Positions 1 through 6,323 of a stretch of DNA of 18,096 bases are shown piece by piece. The position numbers and the translations under genes are program-made. How positions within the stretch are numbered: position 1 is the first letter of the stretch; every line of letters starts with the position of its first letter. The stretch covers positions 1 to 18,096 of the forward strand of contig JAOTVX010000057.1 of the NCBI GenBank assembly GCA_029863175.1, read 5' to 3'. This DNA is from Betaproteobacteria bacterium. Its GTDB lineage: Bacteria; Pseudomonadota; Gammaproteobacteria; Burkholderiales; SG8-41. The notes beneath the pieces were generated by a model. It did not search any database, was not told where the DNA came from, and saw only the letters and a list, made by a program, of their open reading frames with translations.

Positions 1-253
1 CCCCATAGTCGATGAGGCCACCGCCCTCGTCCGATCTTTCCTTGACCCAGGCAACGTACTCGGGCGTGTGAAAGCGATGAATTTCCTCCGCCGCCGCCAT
101 GCGCGGATCGGTGATCGCCGCGCGCTTGTTGAGCCCCTGCTTCACGGCTTCCTTCCAGAAGGCATCCTGCCGGTCGGGACCGAACGGATGACCGTTGGGA
201 AAGCCGTACTTCCCGAGCGCCTCGCCGACATACAGTCTGACTTCACTATTCAT
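1..253 (-). CDS. Histone deacetylase / acetylpolyamine amidohydrolase superfamily protein, N-terminal part
   Basis: The first 84 codons are present and the gene runs off the left edge. The N-terminus reads KYGFPNGHPFGPDRQDAFW (residues 15-33), followed by HRFHTPEYVAWV (59-70) and GGGLIDYG at the edge. This matches the opening of AcuC-like and other class I/II histone-deacetylase-superfamily amidohydrolases, which are zinc enzymes that remove acetyl groups from amino groups. The metal-binding His/Asp residues lie further in and are not visible, so activity and substrate (acetylated protein, polyamine or small molecule) cannot be judged. The ATG at 251-253 is supported by GGAGGTG (complement of 258-264) five bases upstream. 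A heptad repeat array lies in its leader. Family assignment is good; the exact subfamily is unknown. Confidence 0.75.
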   Translation of the reverse strand, partial: MNSEVRLYVGEALGKYGFPNGHPFGPDRQDAFWKEAVKQGLNKRAAITDPRMAAAEEIHRFHTPEYVAWVKERSDEGGGLIDYG

Positions 254-273
254 GGCCCACCTCCGCGAAACGC

Positions 274-315
274 TTTCGCCTTTCGCCGCTCACCAATCAC
301 CACCCACGATTTACG
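274..315 (-). repeat. Heptad tandem repeat array (GGTGANN/GGCGAAA type)
   Basis: Six consecutive 7-bp units read on the minus strand: CGTAAAT, CGTGGGT, GGTGATT, GGTGAGC, GGCGAAA, GGCGAAA. The last two are identical and the rest vary around GGTGAAT. It sits between the start of the deacetylase-like gene (253) and the stop of the radical SAM gene (345). It belongs to the same family as the array at 1453-1480 but in the opposite orientation. Confidence 0.6.
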
Positions 316-344
316 TTTTAGATCTCGAGCCGCGACGCACCACT

Positions 345-1442
345 TCAGAACAAAGACATCTGCCCCGCACGTGAGACCGAGCGGAACTGCGTGGTGTCGA
401 GCGCGCAGTTCCGCGCACCAGCATTGAAGCCCATGCGGTCACACGCCTTGCTGAAGCGCTGCGCCAACAGCCTTGCAAGCTCGCCCTCGCCCTTCATGCG
501 GCTGCCGAATGTCGGGTCGTTTTCCCGCCCGCCGCGCATCGCATGGACGCGGCTCATCACATGCTTCGCCTTCAGCGGATAATGCCGCTCGAGCCAATCC
601 TTGAACAGGTCCTTCACCTCCCACGGCAGGCGCATCAGAATGTAGCCTGCGTGGCGCGCGCCGTGCGCCCATGCGGCTTCGAGGACCGGCTCGATCTGGT
701 GATCCGTCAGAAACGGGATGACCGGCGCCACCATCACGCCTACGGGAACCCCTGCCTCGGACAGTGTCCGTATCGCCCGCAACCTGCGGGCGGGCGCGGA
801 ACAACGCGGTTCCAGGCGGCGCGCCAGGTCGTGGTCGAGATTGTTGATCGAGACGAACACGTTGACCAGGCTCTTGCGCGCCATCGGCATGAGGAGATCG
901 AGATCCCGCTCGACCAGGGCGTTCTTGGTGACGATGCCGAAGGGATGATTGAACTCGGCCAGCACTTCGACGATGCCTCGCGTCACCCTCCACTCCCGCT
1001 CGATGGGCTGATAGGGGTCTGTGTTGGCCCCGAGCGAGATTACCTCGCATCGGTAGCCGGGGCGGGAGAGTTCCTCGCGCAACTTCTCCGCGGCGTTCAC
1101 CTTGGCAAACAGCCGCGTCTCGAAGTCCGTACCCGGGGAAAAATTGCGATAGGCGTGGGTCGGGCGGGCATAGCAGTAAATGCAACCATGCTCGCATCCG
1201 GCATACGGATTGATGGACTGCGTGAACGGAATATCGGGTGAATCGTTGCACGCGATGATGCTCTTCACGTGCTCTGCGGTAACGTGCGTCCTGAGCGGTG
1301 GCAACTCATCATCAACCGGCGTGTTCCAGCCGTCATCGAACGCCTCGCGCCGCTCGGTCTCGAAGCGGCCCTCGGGATTGATGCCGGCTCCGCGGCCCTT
1401 GCGCGGGTTGGCGTGCCTGCCGGTGACGGTCTTCAGTGGCAT
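345..1442 (-). CDS. PA0069/Rv2578c-family radical SAM protein (SplB-like)
   Basis: A 365-aa radical SAM protein. The cluster-binding CxxxCxxC is C83-EHG-C87-IY-C90, inside NPYAGCEHGCIYCYARPTH, the typical wording of the PA0069/Rv2578c family related to spore photoproduct lyase. It should bind a 4Fe-4S cluster and cleave S-adenosylmethionine; the substrate of the family is not established. The N-terminal GRGAGINPEGRFE (residues 16-28) is a conserved family signature. The last five residues, QMSLF, resemble the QL(S/D)LF peptide by which DNA repair and replication proteins bind the beta sliding clamp, which would fit work on DNA. The length looks complete. The ATG at 1440-1442 has no clear Shine-Dalgarno sequence, and a heptad repeat array begins ten bases upstream of it. 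The gene is separated from its neighbours by about 90 bp on each side. Confidence 0.9.
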   Translation of the reverse strand: MPLKTVTGRHANPRKGRGAGINPEGRFETERREAFDDGWNTPVDDELPPLRTHVTAEHVKSIIACNDSPDIPFTQSINPYAGCEHGCIYCYARPTHAYRNFSPGTDFETRLFAKVNAAEKLREELSRPGYRCEVISLGANTDPYQPIEREWRVTRGIVEVLAEFNHPFGIVTKNALVERDLDLLMPMARKSLVNVFVSINNLDHDLARRLEPRCSAPARRLRAIRTLSEAGVPVGVMVAPVIPFLTDHQIEPVLEAAWAHGARHAGYILMRLPWEVKDLFKDWLERHYPLKAKHVMSRVHAMRGGRENDPTFGSRMKGEGELARLLAQRFSKACDRMGFNAGARNCALDTTQFRSVSRAGQMSLF

Positions 1443-1452
1443 GACGAACGGC

Positions 1453-1480
1453 GGTGAATGGTGAATGGTGAATGGTAAAT
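1453..1480 (+). repeat. Heptad tandem repeat array GGTGAAT x4
   Basis: Four tandem 7-bp units on the plus strand: GGTGAAT three times without change, then GGTAAAT. It lies just upstream of the radical SAM start (1442). It is the mirror partner of the array at 274-315, so the gene is bracketed by arrays that both read outward from it. Confidence 0.75.
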
Positions 1481-1531
1481 TGCAGACACTGCCGCGTAAA
1501 CGCGCCGCGGCTCTTTTACGATTCCCATGCC

Positions 1532-2422
1532 CTACCTCGAGCTCCCTTTCCCCGTGACGTCCAATACATTCCGCAAGCGAGCGGCGCGTTCGGCGTCGAG
1601 CCGGTTGTCGAATTCCGCGAGCGCGACCGCCAGCAGTCCAAGCCCGCGATAAAGCCCAGCGATATCACGGTCCCAGTTCTCCACCGACGCGAGCTGGCGC
1701 CGGACTGTTGCCGTATCTCCGCGCGAGATGGGACCCGTCAGCGCCCGCGCCGGCCCCTGCTCGAATATCGCATCCACGGTTTCGCGCACCATCGGCTCGA
1801 GCGCCTTCAACGACGCCGTGCGTGGAAGGCCGGCTTTCTCATGGCATCTCAGCGCGCCTTCGATCAGCGCCGCAAGGTAATTGCATGCAAGGACGCCGCC
1901 CGCGTGGTAGATGCTTTTCAGCTCTGGCGCAATGTCGAATAGCGTCGCGCCGATCTTCTCGAACGCGGATCTCAGCACCCGCAGCGCTTCCGCGTCGCCT
2001 TCGGCGCTGCAGTAGGTGCCGGGAAAGGTTTTCACCGCGGATGCGGCATCCCTGAAGGTCTTAATGGGATGCACGCTCGCGATGAGTGCACCGCGCTCCT
2101 GGGCGGGCCGAAGATCGGCTGATGGTGTGGCGCCGCTGACGTGGAATACGACATCGTCCGGGGCGAGCTTACCCGAGCCAACCAGTGCCCGGCAGGTCGC
2201 TGCGATGGCATCGTCATGGGTAGCAATCATCCACACGTCGGCGGCGCGCATCTCCTCCAGCGCCCCTACCGCTCGGCCAGCGCCGATGAACCGCACAGCC
2301 GCGCTAGCGCTTTCCAACGAACGAGTGAGCGCATCCTGGATCTCGAATACGCCTGCCTTTGCCCACAGATGCCCGCAGGCGCGCCCCACCCTTCCAGCCC
2401 CGATAATGTTAAGAGTTTTCAT
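1532..2422 (-). CDS. Rossmann-like and DUF2520 domain-containing protein
   Basis: A 296-aa protein with an N-terminal Rossmann nucleotide-binding motif, IIGAGRVGRACG (residues 6-17), followed by a region typical of NAD(P)-binding DUF2520 proteins (HVSGATPS, then SVHPIKTF) and a helical C-terminal half (from about residue 150) resembling the 6-phosphogluconate-dehydrogenase-like dimerisation domain. The family is related to F420- and NADP-dependent oxidoreductases, but no substrate is known. The start codon overlaps the stop codon of the upstream 97-aa gene as ATGA (2419-2422), and GAGGA lies directly before the ATG, so the two are translationally coupled. The length is normal for the family. 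Confidence 0.88.
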   Translation of the reverse strand: MKTLNIIGAGRVGRACGHLWAKAGVFEIQDALTRSLESASAAVRFIGAGRAVGALEEMRAADVWMIATHDDAIAATCRALVGSGKLAPDDVVFHVSGATPSADLRPAQERGALIASVHPIKTFRDAASAVKTFPGTYCSAEGDAEALRVLRSAFEKIGATLFDIAPELKSIYHAGGVLACNYLAALIEGALRCHEKAGLPRTASLKALEPMVRETVDAIFEQGPARALTGPISRGDTATVRRQLASVENWDRDIAGLYRGLGLLAVALAEFDNRLDAERAARLRNVLDVTGKGSSR

Positions 2423-2712
2423 TCCTCATCGAGGAATGACCGCACGAGCGCCTCCCACTCCCTGCGCAGGCTGGCGTGCGGGCGCTCGGCGCCTGCGCGC
2501 GTGTACCAATACCTCGCATTATCCGAATCACCCTCCTTCCGGTGAAGATAGGCGTGAACCCGCGCTGCCGCCGTAGTACGCTCCGCTGCGGTGATCACGT
2601 GCGCGCGGTTCCAGTCGCCCTTGGCTTCGTGCCATAAGGCCCTCAATAGCGCCGGGAGTCCCCGTGGCGGGCGAGTGCCTTTGAGCGAGCTCCGGAAATC
2701 CTTGTAATCCAT
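2419..2712 (-). CDS. Conserved hypothetical protein (HAYLHRKEGD family)
   Basis: A 97-aa soluble protein with no signal peptide or membrane segment. It contains ALWHEAKGDWNRAH (residues 25-38) and VHAYLHRKEGDSDNARYWY (52-70), a pattern I recognise from small uncharacterised bacterial proteins of similar size; the helical, TPR-like spacing suggests a binding role, but no function is established. It is first in a two-gene unit: its TGA overlaps the start of the DUF2520 gene by four bases. The ATG at 2710-2712 follows a weak AAGGGG. It is transcribed divergently from the phosphatase gene that starts 73 bp away. Confidence 0.8.
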   Translation of the reverse strand: MDYKDFRSSLKGTRPPRGLPALLRALWHEAKGDWNRAHVITAAERTTAAARVHAYLHRKEGDSDNARYWYTRAGAERPHASLRREWEALVRSFLDEE

Positions 2713-2772
2713 CGGTTCATTCTATCCCCTTGCCGCGCCTCCCGTTGTCAGCGCACAACCACACTCGCGCGT

Positions 2773-2780
2773 TATATATT
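2773..2780 (+). promoter_or_regulatory. Candidate -10 region directly in front of the phosphatase start codon
   Basis: An AT-rich TATATATT lies in otherwise GC-rich DNA, 6-8 bases before the ATG at 2786. Transcription would then begin at or within about two bases of the start codon, giving a leaderless message. No Shine-Dalgarno sequence is visible. The only -35-like hexamer, TTGTCA (2745-2750), is 22 bases away, too far for a standard sigma70 promoter, so this is weak. Confidence 0.35.
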
Positions 2781-2785
2781 GGCTC

Positions 2786-4333
2786 ATGCGTGTCACACGC
2801 CGCGACTTCCTGCGCTGCGCCGCCGCCTTCGCGGGGGCCGTGCTGCCGCTGCACGGCGTTTGGGGGCAGCCGCGGTTCCAGCGCGACCCCTTTACGCTGG
2901 GGGTCGCTTCGGGTTATCCGCAGCCCGATGGCATGGTGCTGTGGACTCGGCTCGCGCCCGAGCCGCTTGCGGGCGGCGGCATGCCGCGGGCGGCGGTCGA
3001 AGTCGGCTGGGAAGTGGCGGCCGACGAGGCCTTTCGCACCATCGTGCGCAGCGGCAAGGAGGTCGCGGCGGCGGACTGGGCTCATTCGGTGCACGTCGAA
3101 GTTGGAGGGCTCAATGCCGCCCGGTCGTACTTTTATCGCTTCCACGCCGGCGGCGCAGTCAGCCCCATTGGTCGTACCCGCACGGCGCCCGCGGCAGGCG
3201 CAGCGGTAGAACGGCTCCGCTTCGCCTTCGCCTCGTGCCAACAGTACGAGCAGGGCTATTACGCTGCCTACCGCCACATGGCCGCCGACGATCTTGACCT
3301 CGTGGTCCACCTTGGCGATTACATCTATGAGTCGTCCTGGGGCCGCAACCACGTGCGCTCGCACGGCGCCGCCGAACCGATCACGCTCGAGGACTACCGC
3401 AATCGCTATGCGCTTTACAAGAGCGACCCGGATCTGCAAGCCGCGCACGCGGCCCACCCGTGGATTGTCACCTGGGACGACCACGAAGTGGACAACGACT
3501 ACGCAGCCGACCGTTCGCAGGACCTCGACCCGCCGGCGTTGTTCCTCAGGCGGCGCGCCGCGGCCTACCAGGCCTACTACGAGCACATGCCGCTGCCGAT
3601 ATGGGCGCGCCCCCGGGGTCCTGACATGCAACTCTACTGTCGTTGGGCGTTCGGAGCGCTCGCGCAGTTTCACGTGCTGGACGGCCGCCAGTATCGCTCG
3701 CACCAGGCCTGCCCGCGCGAAGGTCGCGGCGGCAGCAACGTCGTCGCGGCAGAGAACTGCCGCGAGCGGCTGAATCCTGAACGGACCTTCCTTGGCCAGA
3801 AACAGGAGCGCTGGCTCACCGGCAAACTCGGCGCGTCGTCAGCACGCTGGAACGTCATCGCGCAGCAAACCCTCATGGCGCAGAGCGATCGCAAGCCAGG
3901 AGATGGACAGGCGTTCTGGACCGATGGCTGGGACGGCTATCCGCTCGCGCGCCGGCGGCTGCTGCGCATCATCGAGGAGCAGCGCGTCACGAACCCGGTC
4001 GTGATTGGCGGCGACGTGCATATGTCCGTGATTGCCGACCTCAAGGCGGATTTCGACGATCCGCGCGCCCCGGTCGTGGCAACAGAGTTCGTCGGCACTT
4101 CCATTTCGTCTCAGGGCTGGCCGCGCCGTCGCGTCGAGGCCTGGCTGGCGGAGAGCCCGCACATCAGACATGCCAACGCGACGCGACGCGGGTATACCGT
4201 GGCCGAGCTTTCCGCGCGGCGCTGCCTCGTGAGCCTGCGCACGCTCGATGACGTACGGGACCCGCAATCCCGGATCCGGACGCTCAGGTCGTTCGCGGTC
4301 GAGGATGGAAAACCCGGTGCGCAGCGCGCCTGA
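2786..4333 (+). CDS. phoD: PhoD-like alkaline phosphatase, Tat-exported
   Basis: A 515-aa secreted metallophosphatase of the PhoD family, which releases phosphate from mono- and diesters outside the cytoplasm. The N-terminus carries a twin-arginine signal, TRRDFLR (R5, R6), followed by a hydrophobic stretch to about residue 27. A PhoD N-terminal beta domain spans roughly residues 33-135 and the catalytic domain follows. Metal-site motifs are present: FASCQQ with the family's ligand Cys151, HLGDYIYE (175-182), TWDDHEVDNDY (229-239) and IGGDVHMS (407-414). No key residue appears to be missing and the length is normal. The start is fixed by the Tat motif, because a later start would remove it. 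It is monocistronic; the intergenic region after its stop holds a large inverted repeat that could end transcription. PhoD genes are usually phosphate-starvation induced, but I found no convincing Pho box. Confidence 0.93.
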   Translation: MRVTRRDFLRCAAAFAGAVLPLHGVWGQPRFQRDPFTLGVASGYPQPDGMVLWTRLAPEPLAGGGMPRAAVEVGWEVAADEAFRTIVRSGKEVAAADWAHSVHVEVGGLNAARSYFYRFHAGGAVSPIGRTRTAPAAGAAVERLRFAFASCQQYEQGYYAAYRHMAADDLDLVVHLGDYIYESSWGRNHVRSHGAAEPITLEDYRNRYALYKSDPDLQAAHAAHPWIVTWDDHEVDNDYAADRSQDLDPPALFLRRRAAAYQAYYEHMPLPIWARPRGPDMQLYCRWAFGALAQFHVLDGRQYRSHQACPREGRGGSNVVAAENCRERLNPERTFLGQKQERWLTGKLGASSARWNVIAQQTLMAQSDRKPGDGQAFWTDGWDGYPLARRRLLRIIEEQRVTNPVVIGGDVHMSVIADLKADFDDPRAPVVATEFVGTSISSQGWPRRRVEAWLAESPHIRHANATRRGYTVAELSARRCLVSLRTLDDVRDPQSRIRTLRSFAVEDGKPGAQRA

Positions 4334-4387
4334 TTCCGACGCATGCCGCCTGTAACCTTGAACCGCGCGGAAGAACAGAAAACACCA

Positions 4388-4550
4388 TTAGCCGCAGATA
4401 AACGCAGATAAACACAGATAGAACGAAAACCAGAACCTATATCAGCCGCCGATCGACGCCGATGAACGCCGATAGACGGATACAAGATGACGAATTGTTT
4501 GATTTAATTAAGTCCTGTGTCTGCGTTCATCCGCGTTTATCCGCGGCTAA
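4388..4550. repeat. Large imperfect inverted repeat with 10-bp periodic units; possible bidirectional terminator
   Basis: The left arm (4388-4420) is built from GCAGATAAAC-like units; the right arm (about 4515-4550) is its near-complement with units TCTGCGTTCA, TCCGCGTTTA, TCCGCGGCTAA. Ten-base periodicity is clear in both. Between the arms lies a third set of units, CGCCGATNNA repeated three times (4444-4480), with no local partner. T-runs lie outside both arms in each reading direction (TTTTT twice at 4555-4569 on plus; TTTT on minus just beyond 4383). It lies between the convergent phosphatase and methyltransferase genes, where a two-way terminator would make sense. Confidence 0.75.
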
Positions 4551-4600
4551 TAATGTTTTTCAATTTTTGAGTTACCCCCTACTCACTTGATTCCGTCGGC

Positions 4601-5353
4601 TCAGGCCGGCTTGACCGCATTCAGCTGCACGCTCACCACGTAGGAAAACGGCCGGTGATCCGCGATCTGCACGTCGGCGAATCCCGCGCCTGCGATCGCA
4701 TGCCGCAGCTCGTCTTCGGTTACCACCCCGCCCAATGAAGTCACGTCCGCCAACGGGTCCTCGAGAACCTCGCGTGGCAACGCCTCTTCAAGCACCAGAT
4801 CGCGCGCGGCCAGGCGCCCGCCGGGCTTCAGGATGCGGAACGCTTCCTCGAACGCGGTCTCCTTGTCCACAGCCAGGTTGAACGAAGCGTTGGCGACGAC
4901 GAGATCGGCAATTCCAGAGGCAAGCGGAATGCGCTCCAGATCTCCTGCGACGGGGAAAATCAAACACCCGGTCGGGACGCCACGCGCACTCGCCGGTCTC
5001 AGCACCCGCAGCATGGGCGCGGTCATATCGACCGCGACGACCGTGCCGCCCGGAGCCATTTCCGACGCCGCCCACCACGCGTCAATCCCGATGCCGCACC
5101 CCAGATCGACCGCGTGGCGCACGCTCGCAAGGCTTACGCCCGCAAGTGGAAACCCGCACCCGCTATAGGCCCCGGCGAGCTCAGGCGGCACGCGCTCGAT
5201 TACGGCTTCCGGATAACCGTGCTCCCTCATCCCGTGCGCGCCCGCCAGAGGAACATCGGTGCCCCCGGCAAGTCGCGCGTAGCGCCGGCGGATTCGCGCC
5301 TTGATTTCCGCCGACCAATCCATCCGGCCCGGGCTGTCTGCCGCAGCGCGCAC
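4601..5353 (-). CDS. Class I SAM-dependent methyltransferase, ArsM-like
   Basis: A 250-aa methyltransferase. Motif I is VDLGCGIGIDAWW (82-94), the acidic residue after strand beta2 is in VVAVDMT (105-111), and LKPGGRL marks post-motif III. The layout, with GCGFP before motif I and LVVANASFNLAVDK (151-164) after it, follows arsenite methyltransferase (ArsM)-like proteins. However, the arsenic-binding cysteine expected in the SNCVINL-type motif is Ala156 here, so arsenite is an unlikely substrate. It lies 7 bp after the metallophosphoesterase stop if translation starts at the GTG (5351-5353), or 37 bp if at the ATG (5321-5323, residue 11). Neither has a good ribosome-binding site; the ATG is a fair alternative. 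It is likely co-transcribed with the phosphoesterase. Confidence 0.85.
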   Translation of the reverse strand: MRAAADSPGRMDWSAEIKARIRRRYARLAGGTDVPLAGAHGMREHGYPEAVIERVPPELAGAYSGCGFPLAGVSLASVRHAVDLGCGIGIDAWWAASEMAPGGTVVAVDMTAPMLRVLRPASARGVPTGCLIFPVAGDLERIPLASGIADLVVANASFNLAVDKETAFEEAFRILKPGGRLAARDLVLEEALPREVLEDPLADVTSLGGVVTEDELRHAIAGAGFADVQIADHRPFSYVVSVQLNAVKPA

Positions 5354-5360
5354 CGCTGAA

Positions 5361-6137
5361 TCAGTGCGGCAGGTGCCCCGGATTCCAGAAGTTGCCGGTG
5401 CGGATCATGCTGGCGATCCGTTCGCCGTGCTCGATCCAGGAGTTCTCGTTGAACCGGGCCTGCTCCTCGGGATCGAACTCGACGCGCTCGACGCGCGCTT
5501 CCCATTTGCCGTCGCCAAGATAGTCGACCACCGCATAAGCAGGGCGGGGATCGCCGTCCCAGCTCATGCCAACGGCCGCGACGCACACCAGGATCTGGGT
5601 CTTGTTCGGCTTCTTGAGATAGCGCACCGACGGGCCGTGGATATGGCCATGCGCTCCGACGTCGAAGTCGTCGTCCTTGAGCTTCTCGGCGATCTGCTCG
5701 TCCTTCAGACGCGCGGGAAAAGCGTCGTTATCGCCGATGTCGTGGGGCGTGCCGTGGAACACGTGGAAATCGTGGCCGAGCTCCGGCGTATAGGTCATCG
5801 AGAACGGGCGCTTCCTGATCCACTCCAGCTGCGCTTCCGTCATGCGTTCCCGCGTCATGCGGGTCATGCGGAACATCCATTCCTGGTGGTTGCTCTTCGG
5901 CTTGAGTTTCTCGTCGACCTTGTTCGCGACCCACAAGTCGACGTTGCCGACGAGGACGTCGATGTCGGGACGCTCCATGAAGTGCTCGACGATCTTGTCC
6001 GGTTCCGGCCCGAGTCCTATGAGGTCGCCCGGAACAATCACCTTGTCGGGCTTCTCCTTCGCCACCGCACGCTCGACTGCTTCGAGCTGCGGCACCTGTC
6101 CGTGAATGTCGGAATATAGACAGTATCTGAATCGCAT
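5361..6137 (-). CDS. Calcineurin-like metallophosphoesterase
   Basis: A 258-aa phosphoesterase with the metal-binding motifs in order: SDIHG (residues 9-13), PGDLIGLGPEP (37-47), GNVD (64-67), a histidine-containing VFHGTPHD segment, and GAHGHIHGP. These define a two-metal phosphodiesterase or phosphatase. The usual GNHD block is GNVD here, as in YfcE/MJ0936-like phosphodiesterases, where the histidine is also absent. Substrate unknown; likely cytoplasmic, as there is no signal peptide. The ATG at 6135-6137 is chosen because AAAGGAGG (complement of 6145-6152) lies seven bases upstream; an upstream in-frame start at 6173 would place this sequence inside the gene. It is followed closely by the methyltransferase gene. 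Confidence 0.88.
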   Translation of the reverse strand: MRFRYCLYSDIHGQVPQLEAVERAVAKEKPDKVIVPGDLIGLGPEPDKIVEHFMERPDIDVLVGNVDLWVANKVDEKLKPKSNHQEWMFRMTRMTRERMTEAQLEWIRKRPFSMTYTPELGHDFHVFHGTPHDIGDNDAFPARLKDEQIAEKLKDDDFDVGAHGHIHGPSVRYLKKPNKTQILVCVAAVGMSWDGDPRPAYAVVDYLGDGKWEARVERVEFDPEEQARFNENSWIEHGERIASMIRTGNFWNPGHLPH

Positions 6138-6205
6138 GGCATTGCCTCCTTTTGCGCTGGATGCTTCGGTCAAATACGGAAGCCGTACTCGACACGAAAG
6201 AATGG

Positions 6206-6230
6206 AATGGTATCAGAATGGTATCGTATC
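6206..6230. repeat. Short direct repeat upstream of the phosphoesterase gene
   Basis: AATGGTATC occurs at 6206-6214 and 6217-6225, 11 bp apart, and GTATC follows again at 6226-6230. It lies in the 186-bp gap between the TRAP large permease stop and the phosphoesterase start. The 11-bp spacing places both copies on the same face of the helix, so a regulator site is possible. Confidence 0.4.
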
Positions 6231-6234
6231 TTGA

Positions 6235-6248
6235 GGCGGCTCGCCGCC
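6235..6248 (-). terminator. GC hairpin downstream of the TRAP operon
   Basis: GGCGG-CTCG-CCGCC forms a short stem about 75 bp after the dctM stop. There is no T-run after it, so termination here is only a possibility. It is the only obvious hairpin between the TRAP operon and the phosphoesterase gene. Confidence 0.25.
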
Positions 6249-6323
6249 GCCATACTGAAAGGACGCAGTAGGCGACAAAAACATCGGTGGCCCTATCCTT
6301 GGCAACACTTGGCGTGGGGTCTT

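Noticed and set aside
543..1241. 232-codon open frame on plus, antisense to the PA0069-type radical SAM gene
   Set aside because: It is a shadow of the real gene, with no supporting motif or ribosome site.
2745..2780. Standard sigma70 promoter TTGTCA ... TATATA for the phosphatase
   Set aside because: The spacer would be 22 bases, well outside the usual 16-18.
5301..6119. Long open frame on plus, antisense to the phosphoesterase and methyltransferase start
   Set aside because: No family motif; it lies opposite two well-recognised genes and results from GC-rich codon use.
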